Origin: Hydractinia symbiolongicarpus
Taxonomy: Eukaryota > Cnidaria > Hydrozoa > Anthoathecata > Hydractiniidae
NCBI RefSeq assembly: GCF_029227915.1
Contig: NC_079883.1
Span: forward strand, 25,422,001 to 25,486,000
Reading direction: 5' to 3'
DNA: 64,000 nucleotides
The notes under the pieces were generated by a model. It saw only the letters and a list, made by a program, of their open reading frames with translations, made no database searches and had not been told where the DNA came from. Made by a program: the position numbers and the translations under genes. Below, piece after piece: positions 24,001-50,044 of this stretch (positions are counted from its first letter, which is position 1; each line of letters starts with the position of its first letter).

Positions 24001-24033
24001 TGGTTGAAAATGTTAAGATAAAACTCAACAATA
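21012..24033 (-). CDS. Type I membrane protein: EGF, unassigned ectodomain, calcium-binding EGF, TM, Tyr-rich repeat tail (first exon missing)
   Basis: Exons: 24033..23902, 23301..22957, 22461..22356, 21789..21012; all junctions are GT/AG and phase-consistent. The first visible exon begins inside a hydrophobic signal-like stretch (LLSFILTFSTTS), so the start codon lies in an upstream exon I could not fix. It carries a six-Cys EGF domain (CSGNVCLNGGTCTAQACQC). The next exon has about 75 residues of a possible SEA-like fold and then a calcium-binding EGF (DVNECEANS ... CQNTDGSFKCAC). Exon 3 encodes the membrane segment (LVWMSVIGIILFVLMSAIGV) and YCKRHFR stop-transfer. The last exon is a 258-residue basic then Tyr/Gly/Asn-rich tail with about eight copies of PLDNQYxG-type repeats. 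A surface receptor or adhesion role is inferred; the family is not recognised. Confidence 0.8.
21901..21999. mobile_element. Short inverted-repeat element, CCCCAGG family, copy 4
   Basis: Ends CCAACCTCTATCCCAGAG and CCCTGGGATCGAAGTTGG pair, and the interior also pairs (CGTTTTTTGATGATATGAGG with CCTCATATTCAAAAACG), so the whole 99 bases can fold into one long hairpin around AACGTT. It lies in the intron before the tail exon of the EGF protein. Confidence 0.75.
22060..22114. mobile_element. Short inverted-repeat element, CCCCAGG family, copy 5
   Basis: AACCTCGTCCCCAGGACTTT pairs with AAGTCTTACGCTTGGGATCG followed by AGGTT. It lies in the same intron as copy 4, 60 bases away. Confidence 0.7.
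22787..22841. mobile_element. Short inverted-repeat element, CCCCAGG family, copy 6
   Basis: ATTCTCGTCCCCAGAGCTCT pairs with GGCTCTGGGAACGAGAAT. It lies about 115 bases from the donor of the calcium-binding EGF exon. Confidence 0.75.
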
Positions 24034-24055
24034 CTAAAATAAAAAATATACGTAT

Positions 24056-24122
24056 GTAATTCCCAGGGCATTTTGTCTTTATAATAATGGAGCAGTTGCC
24101 AAAGAGACCCTGGAAACGAGGA
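24056..24122. mobile_element. Short inverted-repeat element, CCCCAGG family, copy 7 (diverged)
   Basis: AATTCCCAGGGCATTTTGTC is opposed by AAGAGACCCTGGAAACGAGG. The pairing is imperfect. It starts about 22 bases upstream of the first visible exon of the EGF protein. Confidence 0.5.
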
Positions 24123-25802
24123 TGAGACCTATGTAGAACTGGAAACGGCTTTGGAATTTATTCTTCGCATTTTTCTCTTTAATTTCTTTACGTAAAATAG
24201 AAGGAAGAACGTTGACGAAAGTAAAAAAATAGCACAAATTGCTGAATTGCGGAGAAAGTTTCAGCACTGGGTTCATTCGAAACTTTCTTATATAACAAAA
24301 AACGTGTACCAGCGCGAGTATCACAAAAAAAAGTAAACCGCTTTAGCTGGTAGGATAATATCCAGTGGGATTAGTTAATTTCATCTTAATTGTTATATTT
24401 GTCGGAAGTAAAATTCGTGACAATTGTCACAAGTCAAAATAAATTTGATGGTGTGGAGTCCAAATCCAACCAACATATAGAAAAATGGAATTTGACTGAA
24501 TTTAACAGTAGTTGAAACATACTGCATTGTGTAGAGTTACAAGAAAAATGAGTGAAATTAAATAACATTTAAATTGCGGACTTGTACGTAAGGTATAAAA
24601 TTAATTGAATAAGGCGAGTCAAAATGTTTTGAAAAGGTAGTAGTGGATACAACCTAGTTTTGTGCAATTCACATATCGTAAATATTAAAAAGTTTTCCTT
24701 TATTTATGATAAAGTAAATCTGCACGGTTAAATACACATTAACATTGTATTTCAGCAGTACACGTTGTTATAAGAAATACCCCTCCTCGTCCCCAGGACT
24801 TTTTTCACTTACGGACGAGGTTGCAAAAGACCAAAATTCTAACCAGTCATTATTCTTATATCTCTATTGTTTTAAACAATTATTTTTAAACACAAAATCC
24901 CAGAGCGTGATATTTTCATAAAGTTTATTCTAATAAAAGATAAAGCGTGTGTATAGCTTTTAAAGAACATTTTTACAACGGAACAACTTTTTGGAAGAAA
25001 TAGAAAAATTATTGATTTAATTCTGGTAACCGATTTCCATAAAAATTCACTATCCGGTATTTCAAAGTTATGCTGAAATCTTTAGCGTAAGGATCTTCTT
25101 TCGTAAAATTGAAAAATCAAATCCCGGATCAGATTCACAAAAATCGGTATATATATAATCTATTCATTTTGAAAATGGAACTATGAATTTTACAAACACG
25201 CGAAAATTTAATTTTGCTTGCGTACATTTATTTCGCAAAATCGCAAATATTTGTGTTGTGTCGAACAGCGGCGAATTTTTATTAAAGTAAGGCATTGTCA
25301 AAAATGGCTAACACCATGTGGTAATAACACAGAATAAACAAAAAAATAAAAAAATAAAAAAAACAAAAAAAAACAAAAAAACAAAAAAACAAAAACAAAA
25401 ACAAATAACCAAAATAAACGAACAAACAAACAAAATTAAACAATGTTTAAAACCCACCAAAGATCATAAACATCTTTACATAACCAGAATTATGTTGATA
25501 CTAAAAAGCTGGACGATAAAAATTTGCTTCAAGACAATGGACCAATTCAGCAATAATTAAATATGGCTGCCGTATTGTGTCACAATTATATAATCTAAAT
25601 TTACTTGTGTACGAGAAAGTTTCGCGTAATAAATTTTTGAATGACACCTGGTTTTCCCTATTAAAAAAACTGATCACCGTAATAAAGTCGTTTTAAAATT
25701 TAATTTAAATTTAAAATTTAAATTCTTGTTTTCAATGTGAAGAAGTGTTTACTTTACTAAATCATTATTTTTTTTAACTTGTTTTGCAAAAAAAGACATT
25801 TC

Positions 25803-25862
25803 GAACCCAGGACATTTTGGTTTTTACAAATAACTACAAAAAAAGGTTTGGATCCCAGGTTC
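25803..25862. mobile_element. Short inverted-repeat element, CCCCAGG family, copy 8 (diverged)
   Basis: GAACCCAGGACATTTTGG pairs with AAGGTTTGGATCCCAGGTTC at its outer part. No flanking duplication is obvious. Confidence 0.5.
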
Positions 25863-27123
25863 TTACTTTGCTTGTAAAAAATCAACCTGAGTAACATAAT
25901 CAACTTTAAAACCACGAAATTTTTCGTATTGTGGGAAGCAAAACAAAAAAGGGTATGGGTACGAGACTGTGGCTACATGAAATCAATTAGTATTGCCACA
26001 GAGATTGCTAATCTAATTAAGCTAATCAGCAAACGATACAATAGCAATTTAATTAACATAATTAAAATAATTGGAACGTTCGTTAGGCAATTTCCGTACC
26101 GTATTGTAAACAATGACGTCGTAGAAACCTTCCATAAAGATTTTATAAAGACAAAAAGCAAGACAACAGCCTCAAGCAACTGTTAGAAGCTGATTCTTCT
26201 AAGGTACCTGCAGGTCATAATCTCTTGTAACATGATCGAGATAAGATTTATCGCTTATGTAAGACATACACAAAGCATTGAGTGAAAGAGTATTAATATG
26301 GAGGGATTTGTATATCGTAGCATACTTATCTGATTCGTCATTATAATTCAATCCTAATACCTGCTGCGGTGGTTTAATAATAACATATCAGAAGAAAAAG
26401 CTGCAGAGTTTTGCAAGTGGACGTCTTGCTCTCTTTTTCTTTCTACATTTATTCTAATACGTGCATCATTTACTCTGATACGCGGGAATTTTGGTCTGAT
26501 ACGCGGGACATTGCTTTGAAGCGCGGGATGCGTGTTATGATGTATCAGATTATAATTAATTCAATCCTTAGACTCCGAAATATGCAAATTGGCGTCCTAC
26601 AGACACTGGAATGTTGACATGCCGTCTATCATTCATAACTTGTGATCACTGAATTTTGAGATGTGGGAATAGGGTCCCATATGAAAGTGAATTGCATTCC
26701 CATTTATCAGTGCTCAGGTTTACCAACGTCGAGGTAGCATGTGGCCAGAAATCAGGCTGACAGAATTTTCAGCGAAAACACAATGCATATTTTAAGTTTT
26801 TCGAAAGGGTGTGTCCAAGGTCTAAAATGTTTCTACACTACTTTAGAGACAAGGTTAGAAACGATAGAAGTGATAGTGTTTAATTTCTTATTCAGAACTT
26901 TTTAGTTATACTGTAATTCCTCTTTTAGCTGTTGTGGACATTCTTATTCGTCACAGAAATTATGGGTATAATGAGTAATAACAAAAACTTCATTATAGAT
27001 TTTTGTATTCATGATATCTTATCCCTGATGTCTTGATACAGTTTAATCTACGCAAAAATGAGATCGAGAAGTAAAGCAAATGTACTTCATCAATGCTTGT
27101 TCTGCGATGCATTAGTTTATAAC

Positions 27124-27270
27124 TAGTCATTAGCCCGTGGAAAAATCCACGGGTTCGCTCGTCCTTTTTATACCACATTGCGTGCGTCTCGCTACCTGCG
27201 CATCTAAACTACCATGACAGACAGACAGACGGACGGACGGACGGACGTATACGGGTATAATAATATAGAT
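27124..27270. repeat. Dispersed repeat with CCCGTGGA hairpin and (GACG)n run
   Basis: CCCGTGGA-AAAA-TCCACGGG forms a perfect 8-bp hairpin (27,134-27,153), followed by GTTCGCTCGTCC, a CGTCTCGCTACCTGCGCATC block, a (GACA/GACG)n run at about 27,214-27,248 and TATAATAATATAGAT. The layout resembles non-coding dispersed repeats known from many invertebrates; I cannot name the family. Confidence 0.5.
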
Positions 27271-27864
27271 TATAAAGTCAATGAATACAAGCTTGTTCAA
27301 AACATGACTTATCTCGAAGATCAAATTTGCAGGCAATGATTAAAGGCGTTTCTGAATGTCGTCCCGAAAAACGGATGGCCACATAATTTTCTCTTTAATA
27401 TTAAAGAAATTTAGAGGATTTTTCCCAATCGTTTTAGAGTACTGTTTCCGATCAATTTTAAAGACTTTTGTTAAAAGACAAGTGTACAAGAAAGAGTTAA
27501 AACTTTTATGCATTTTAAAGAAAAAAGTTCTTCTGATATCTCTGTCAAAAACCTGAAAAATCTAGAATATGCATTCTGTATTAATCGATGGCGGTGAATG
27601 AGAGCGGTATGCTGTGAAATTATTCTCTAGTGGGACCTGAAAAATATCTGCTGTAACGAAGTGTCCGCTACGTAGACTCTTCCAGATTTATATTGCCTTA
27701 AAAAATTACCCTACGGTGTCACGGTGTATTGAAATAGTGTGTCAAGAGACTGGTTTTGAAAGTCAAAAAAACCTAAAGGCCATGTATATTGTAAACAGAC
27801 ATGCCAATCTTTCATTTTAAAAAAATAAAAACAGACTCAAGATTACACAAAAATTAAGATATTA

Positions 27865-28225
27865 CCTTATCAATAAATAAAAAGTTGGCAAAAATATTGG
27901 TCGGCTAAAATAAAAAGTCGGCAAAAATATTAGTCACTTGGACAAAATTTAGTCACCTTTTGCCGTCTAAATTTTTTGAATTTAGTCACTTTTTGTTGAC
28001 TAAATTTTTGAATTTAATCACTAATAAAGAATAATTGCATAAAACTGATTAAAATTAGCAACAAGGAAGAAAAACGGCAAAAAGGTGGTCGGAAAAAGTC
28101 CGAAAAAAAGTTAGATCGAAAAAAAAATGTCGGCAAAAATGTTTTGTCGGTAATAAAAAAGTCGGCAAAAATTAGTCACCTAGCCAAAATTTAGTCATTT
28201 TTGCCGACGTTTTTTACCGATAAGG
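27865..28225. mobile_element. TA-flanked MITE with ~30-bp inverted ends (Tc1/mariner-like)
   Basis: The left end is CCTTATCAATAAATAAAAAG followed by TTGGCAAAAAT; the right end reads on the opposite strand CCTTATCGGTAAAAAACGTC followed by GGCAAAAAT. TA dinucleotides at 27,863-27,864 and 28,226-28,227 fit a TA target duplication. The interior has extra copies of GTCGGCAAAAAT and an ATTTAGTCAC/GTGACTAAAT motif. It has no ORF. Confidence 0.8.
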
Positions 28226-28227
28226 TA

Positions 28228-29352
28228 CTTTGTATCAGCAGACAATGTAGTACTTTGAACTAGAAACGATGTCTGCAAGTTATTTGACAAGTCTGTTTTA
28301 GAAAAGAACCGTAAAAAACAGAACTAAGCAGTTAAACCATATTTTTAATATACAGTCAACTCTCCAATTAACGGACAAATTTCTTTGCACCGGCAAAACT
28401 ACGGTCAAAACCTCACACAAAACTTTCTATATAACGGACAATTTTATTCGCACGAAATTAGCGAACTGGTAAAAAACAATAAGAAGATTTTTAATATGAA
28501 GATTCGAGCGTTAATTGGAAATGTGACCTCTTCGAATGTTCGATTAAAACATTTCGAATATTCGAACTTAAATTTGCTGTACAAGAATACAATTTTATTT
28601 GACAACTCGGTAACACTGTACTGCAATCATGGCGTCGATCAGTAGTAAGAGAAGAAGCAGCTGGAAAGCCCTATAGACGTTGTCTAAATTTTCATGAAAA
28701 GAACCAGATATAAACCAAAACTTAGGGTATATTAACATTTTAGGGCCTAGTTCATTGGATAAAAAAGGACTGGAATCCTGTACCCTTAACTACGAGGGCA
28801 ACGCATAATTATGTTGCTTTGTTCAAATACTAGATTTTTTTCCAAAATACTGCGAACAAAACTAATAACTATTTTAAAAAATCTTCTGCTGTTGTGTTAA
28901 GAAGCCAAGAGTATAAGAAGGGGAATATTTTTTAGGTTCCAAATTTATGATAATTTATCGATAAAAACAAAAAGTTTGTTGCATGCAAAGTGTAAACAAA
29001 CACTCGTATTTCGGATAAGTTGCGTCTAAGTAAAAGAAGGCCTAAAAAGGCCTTAATAACGAGATTGGGAGAAGCATAAAAAAGAAAAGAATAAACACTA
29101 TATTTCTTCCCGTAAATAATTCTTATTTAAAACTTATTTTCTTGGAATTGCCAATAAAGGAGAGGGAAAACAAAAATAAAGAAAGACAGATAAGATAGAT
29201 AAGAATCTTATTTATATCATAACTTGTTAATCCTGTGTTGTTTTAAATGTTTTTTTCTCAAATTCCAGTTATCAAGGAATTTTTTCTCAAATACTTCCTC
29301 AGGGTTTTTAAAAGTTTAAGTCCAGGCATCGTTTTCTGCTTCTAAAACAAAT
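28228..29352. other. Gene-free stretch
   Basis: An 86-residue open frame (28,385-28,645) has no recognisable domain and a similar-length frame on the other strand. Otherwise AT-rich. Confidence 0.4.
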
Positions 29353-29365
29353 CACAAGACAGACA

Positions 29366-29719
29366 AGTTGTAAAATAATACGGACATGTTGCAAGATAAT
29401 ACAGTCAAGTTGTAAAATAATATGGACAAGTTGAAAATAATACGGTAAAGTTATAAAATATTACAGACATGTTGAAAATAATACGGACATGTTGCATCTA
29501 ATATGGTCAAGTTGTAAAATAATACGGACGTGTTGCAAAATAATACAGTCAAGTTGTAAAATAATACGGACATGTTGCAAAATAATACAGTCAAGTTGTA
29601 AAATAATACGGACAAGTTGAAAATAATACGGTAAAGTTATAAAATATTACAGACATGTTGAAAATAATACGGACATGTTGCAAAATAATACAGTCAAGTT
29701 GTAAAATAATACGGACAAG
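29366..29719. repeat. Minisatellite, ~20-22 bp unit with higher-order pattern
   Basis: About 17 imperfect copies of AAGTTGTAAAATAATACGGAC and its variants (GACATGTTGCAAAATAATACA, GTCAAG...). The variant types alternate, and a block of about 170-180 bases (from GGACAAGTTGAAAATAATACGG to TACGGACATGTTGC) is itself repeated at about 29,425 and 29,610, showing a higher-order unit. Confidence 0.85.
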
Positions 29720-30735
29720 TTTTAGCACAACTGTTTTGGATACTGCACTTGCGTTTAAATTCAACCTTGTTCTTGTCCAGATAAAAACGTGACAAAAGGC
29801 TCTGGGAAGAAGCCTAGAATATCAACCATTGATACCATGGTATTATGAACCCTCTTTCACAGTGTCTATTTACTGCTTGATTAACGGAAAGTTCTATTAT
29901 AATGGAAAAACTAAGACAACAATAGGAAAGGTTATTCTTAAATGGCTTATTATAAAGAAATTAAAAGGCTTTAAATTTAAAACTAAAGAAGTGATTAGGA
30001 TAACCATTGATAAAAATAATGTCTCAGGAAATATTGATGTGCAACGTGGAATCTACTATGCTGGATATAGATGTGTGTAAAGTTTGTTTTCTTGTCTGTC
30101 TGTTCATTTTCTTTCTTGTTTGTTTGTTTGGTTGTCTGTCTGCCTTTTTTGTTTTTTTAGTTGTTTGTTTCTTTTTTTCGTTTGCTAGTTTTTTTTAAGC
30201 CTGTTAAATCGACCCTGGGAGTGTGGTTTTGTAAACGTCTTTTACTAAGTTGTGATTTGTTGAAATTTAAGAAAAAACACAGCTACCTGGTAAAACACAA
30301 TAAGCAGTTCTACATAAATGTCAGATTTTAATTTTTTTAGTTTATTCTGACTTCTGATGTAATATAGATAGAGAGTATTGTCTGTCATAAAAAAATCAAT
30401 TCACTAAGGACTTGCATGCCTTTTTCATCGCCAAGATTGTACCTTTTTCAGGTAAATTTCTCCCCACCTCTTGAAATAATCGCTTTAATTCAAACTATAA
30501 TCTCATTTTAAACTAAATTTGACTTAACGGAAGCTTTGTTAAACTCCAACATCAAAGATTACCGGGAGTTAACTGTACTTTATACTTCTAATCTCATCCC
30601 TAGATTTATTTTTTGGTATTTGACAACAGCAAAAAGAAACCGTTGAGGTCTGGGGATAAGCATGAAGCTCTTAAAATGAAGACGCATTGTAACAAATCTT
30701 ATCTCTTTCAGGAACGATACGCTTAAACTTTAAAA
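29720..30735. other. Gene-free stretch upstream of the TSR protein
   Basis: An open frame at 29,829-30,080 (no ATG start) has no known domain. A (TTTG/TCTG)n-like run lies at about 30,085-30,175. A hairpin-type repeat (CTCATCCCTAG ... GTCTGGGGATAAG) spans about 30,592-30,662. The promoter and 5' UTR of the TSR gene should be at the 3' end of this stretch. Confidence 0.45.
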
Positions 30736-31832
30736 ATGCTACCGAAGACCTACTTTCTGCTCATCCCGGCAATTTTCTTAGCCTCGTTTTTATACCTTCC
30801 AACATTTTTTAATTACATTACCACAGAAGATGGCGTATACAGTGAATGGACCTCGTGGTCTCGATGTATGAAGTACTGTGGAGAAAGCTGGCAAGGTGAG
30901 CAAAGCAACAAATTTTTTTTAAACAGGATGTAAAAGATATCAGTCAGTAGCCCGTTTTCTTCTACCTCGATCCGAGGGCCTGAGCGTTTTATGATATGAT
31001 GGATGAAACTCGTACACGTTTCATTCTTATACAAAAAAAAAACAATATTTTTTTCAAGTAACACCTAGTCCACGAGATTTGTGTCAAACCTTGGAAAATA
31101 GAAATAGGTCAAATATGGGTAAAAAAGTTCTAAAGGGATCTAGAAACTAAGGCAGAAAAATGGACGTAGGCTTGTTTTTAGCATCAAAGTTTGTTTTTGA
31201 CGTGTCGCCGTTCCAGTAAAAAAAGATTACAGACCCTAGAAAAGACTATTTTTTATTAATTACTGAAGTTAACTTCTTTGTATTTTCTACACGCAGGGCG
31301 GTATCGAAATTGTTCAAAAGAAAGCAAAGGCTACGGAAAAACTTGCGAATCGTTGGGGCCAAAGATCGAGACTAAAAAATGTTTTCTCCGTGAATGCCCC
31401 ATCGACGGTCATCCAGGGGAATGGGAGAACTGGGGCCCATGTGATAAAGACTGCAAAGATGGGAAAAGGTCTCGGATAAGGAAATGTAATAATCCCAAAC
31501 CGAAATACTTCGGTCTGCCATGTCAAGTACCATTGAACGAATATCAAAAGTGTCCGAACGAAAATCCCTGTAAAGAAGACGGCAAATACGGGTCGTGGTC
31601 GAAGTGGTCCGATTGTTCAGCTAACTGTGGCAAAGGAACGCAAACACGCGAAAGAAAGTGCACTCCTCCTGTGGGTGGTGGAAAACCTTGTGAAAAAGGA
31701 TTGGTTGACAAAGTTACACAAGAATGCTTTTTAAAGGAGTGTGCAACCGAAAAACCTAAGGTAGATCCCACGGAAAAAACTGAAAATGCAAAAAAGGTTG
31801 AAAATAACGCCGTGACAACAAATAAAACTTAG
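30736..31832 (+). CDS. Secreted or membrane-anchored protein with three thrombospondin type 1 repeats (two exons)
   Basis: CDS joins 30736..30895 and 31297..31832 (donor CAAG|GTGAGC, acceptor TACACGCAG|GGCGG; phase kept), giving 231 residues. A hydrophobic N-terminus (YFLLIPAIFLASFLYLP) is a signal peptide or signal anchor. Three TSR domains follow: EWTSWSRCMKYCGESWQGR (split by the intron), EWENWGPCDKDCKDGKRSR and SWSKWSDCSANCGKGTQTR. Each has the WxxW-type stack, a CxxxC core and Arg-rich layer; each ends in a Cys pair. The last 29 residues are a Lys/Glu/Thr-rich tail with no domain. TSRs bind glycosaminoglycans or protein partners in the extracellular matrix, in complement-like proteins and in cnidarian lectins. 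No catalytic domain is present. Partner and exact role are unknown. Confidence 0.92.
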
Positions 31833-34825
31833 TGACTATTTTATTTACAATGTGATAATTCAGCCGCAACCGTAGACTGGTAACGAAAAACAGTACGAGT
31901 TATAAATTTGTTTACGGTAATAACATTTTATAAGGATATCCTTGAAATCGTCGAAATAATCAAAATATTGATATATTTAAACACGGGAAAATCAAGCCGG
32001 TTTTACCGGAAAAAAACACGGCTCATTACTTCAGTACATGATTAAGGTATAATTACTGTACTAATCAAAGTGCAATTTCAGAAGATCTTTAGAGCCAAAT
32101 AAATCGAGTAAGCCATATTTTTTTTACTAAATTCTATTTCATGTTCTTCACTGTGTCTTCCAATTTTTTTTAAGGATTTTGGAGGTGTTTGTCTTGACAA
32201 ACACCTCCAAAATCCTTAAAAAAAAATTGGATTGAATTTTTGCTATATAATTCTAAAAATTAAATCAACGTCAGTAATCACGAAACTTCCTCAGGGTTTA
32301 TTTTATTTTTTACACAAGGACGTAGCAAAAAACTTACGAAGACTTGAAGTAGCAGTAATTGCGCAAATCATATTTCTATGCACAAATAAACGCAGTACCA
32401 AAATACACCTAAGTACCAAACACCGCAATGTAAGTTAAATATCAAATGAAATTGGTGAACATCGTTTTTTTTATAGGAGCAGGAAGAACATTCTATTGTA
32501 AAGGAACGTAACTAGAAGCATATCTATTATGCTTATCAAAAGCTTTTTATAGTTCTTTCTGATAATGAAGCGAAGCGTATGACAGTATTCGCTCCGAGCC
32601 CGTTGGAAAAAGCCACAGACGCAAGACTACTAGCATTTATATTAGTTAAAAATCTCTGCAAATCAAACAAAGGTAGCTAGATATCGTTTAACTCACTTAA
32701 AAAGGTTACCATTTTGTATTTTTCACAATGACAGTTGCCAACAATGTGAAACAACTAAAGGCCGTTACGCGCTTGGTATTAACTCAACTTAAGGATTGTT
32801 TCCATGTGACTGCTTCCATGTGTTAGCGCATGTGCACTTAAAAATTTTTTCTTTTTTAAAGTACGCACGCGCTAAGGGAAGAATTAGCGAGCTTTTATGC
32901 GCCATAGCAAAATTAAATTATTTTAGATAAATAACAAGATAACTGCACAGCTGTGGAATCAATGTTAAAACGGAGCTGGGTTTTTTTTGCGACTGAGGAT
33001 ACACAAAGCCCATTTCTAATCATCAACGTATTGCAAAGAAATAAAAAGTCAAGGCTCGCTTGCCTAGCATTTGCAACAGGTAATGCTAGACTAATTACTA
33101 AAAATTGCTTTTATTACTTTTCAGAAACGCAAGACTGATGAATGACTGATGAAAGATATCTGCGATAGTCAACCGTTGTTTTATGGGTTGAAGGCTAGTC
33201 CAATAGAACACCCTTTGAGACATGGTCTGCATAAAATTTCTGCAAATCTGAGCAATTTCAGACTAGTTCCATTGTTATGTGGTGTTGTATATATTCCCAA
33301 GATCTTTTGCGCAAATCGACAGGCAAAATAAGCATGCGATAAGCCGTAGACCAACCAGCCTATTACTACAAACTTTAATTTTGAGTACAGGCATCTTAAT
33401 TTGATCTTAAAATTAAAATCTAGTTTTTGCATGCAAATTATAATTTACCTTATACATCAGTGAAAAAAATGCTACTAGATACTTTTTACCCTTAACTTGA
33501 CCTGTCAGGGTGAACTGATAATTAGACTTTAAATTTAGTTAGCCATTACAGGATAATTATACGATACATGTAGTAAAATGAGCTGCTTGTGCAGCTAATT
33601 ACACGGTAGAGATCTGATTTGCTTAAATTTCTGTACTTTTCTTCAATATTGATATTCTAATAGTCATCTACCTAGTTCCATAGCATGTTATGCTTCAATA
33701 AAAAGCAAAAAAAGAACAAGAAACGACGGCGCGCGAAAGATATTTATTTTTAAACTCATACCGGCTAATTAACTGTCTAAATGCAGACTTTGCTGGCACT
33801 GCATGGCCTCAGCTTCATCACAAGAATTATGACGGCTGTTACTGTATAATTAGCCATATATATTTTGTATATATATACATATATATAATTAGCAGATTCA
33901 ATTTATGAATGCTCTTGAAACCACAACACTGATTTATGGAAAAAACATTGAAAAGACGTAGTCAGCCGTGAAAAAAATGGAGAAGTCATACATTACAATA
34001 TCGACATGTTAAAGACAATTGTGGAAATTTCAGCAAAAAAGTTCTGTACCGTATTATAGTCCTTTCAGCGTGGACTAACTGTCCTGTCACATGCTAATTA
34101 TCAGTTCTCCCTGAATGTTAACTTACTTCTTCTATAGTCTGGCCCATTTTATAATCTGTCGATTTTTCAGATTTTATGCACAAGCGTGGAATTTCCGTCA
34201 AAACATAAACATCAAAGCTCGTTTATACCACTAGGATAAAATATTTAATTCTATTGCTGTGAAGCAAACACAATAAATTATGATGTATGAAAAAAGCATT
34301 ATAGCTAAGATTTGCAGAATTGTTATTACAAAAGCTGTATATGCTTACCTACTACTTTGTGGCTAGCTTAAATGGAAACTTGAGAAAAAAGCACAAAATA
34401 GCTAGCTAGCTGTCTGTATATATATATATATATTGCCATCTGACACTTACTACGTAGCTGGTCTGCTATATACGTCCGTGATAGCCAAAATAATAAAAAA
34501 ACATTTTACTAAGATTTACATAGGTATGATAGTATAAAAAAACATACGAAGCATTTACAAGACAAAAAGGGATCTTTTTCAAAGCTGAGCTATGCAGCTT
34601 TAAAATGGCAGATTAAACGTCAATTTTACTAACCGCGTCCGAGATACGCATATCCTGACTTCAATCCCAGAAGATCAGTGTTTTGTTCGAGCTTTCAGCC
34701 TAAACTAGAAGCTGTGTGTTCCACAGCTAATAGATTCAAATGTAGTATTCTAAGGGAAAAAAATTCGGCTGAAAGACAAACACAATTCAGCATTCTCGTT
34801 GGCGGGCACGTGGAAATGCTGTCCG
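31833..34825. other. Stretch without a supported gene
   Basis: Between the TSR gene and the 3' end of the DCAF4-like gene. It contains the 32.2 kb hairpin and (TA)n runs near 33,850-33,892 and 34,417-34,432. The short ORFs (32,953; 33,149; 33,181) overlap one another on both strands and lack domains. Confidence 0.4.
32160..32230. repeat. Near-perfect 34-bp hairpin with TT loop
   Basis: The left arm (32160-32193) ends AGGATTTTGGAGGTGTTTGTC; the right arm starts GACAAACACCTCCAAAATCC at 32196. Apart from one extra A in the A/T run the arms are exact complements. It lies about 330 bases 3' of the TSR gene. Confidence 0.9.
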
Positions 34826-50019
<15,194 letters not shown>

Positions 50020-50044
50020 TGTATGTTATATTTTTTATTTTACA

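Larger units (their letters stand above)
24122..27864. other. Long stretch without a supported gene
   Basis: The missing first exon of the EGF protein should lie here but is not identified. Visible items are a half CCCCAGG element (CCTCGTCCCCAGGAC, 24,786), an inverted-repeat copy at 25,803-25,862, an A-rich (A)nC run at 25,336-25,430, and a repeat with hairpin at 27,131. The 85-residue frame at 25,929-26,186 and its antisense twin show no known domain. Confidence 0.4.

Noticed and set aside
29829-30080. 83-codon plus-strand frame
   Set aside because: Begins without ATG, no known domain and no splice partner; composition matches AT-rich background.
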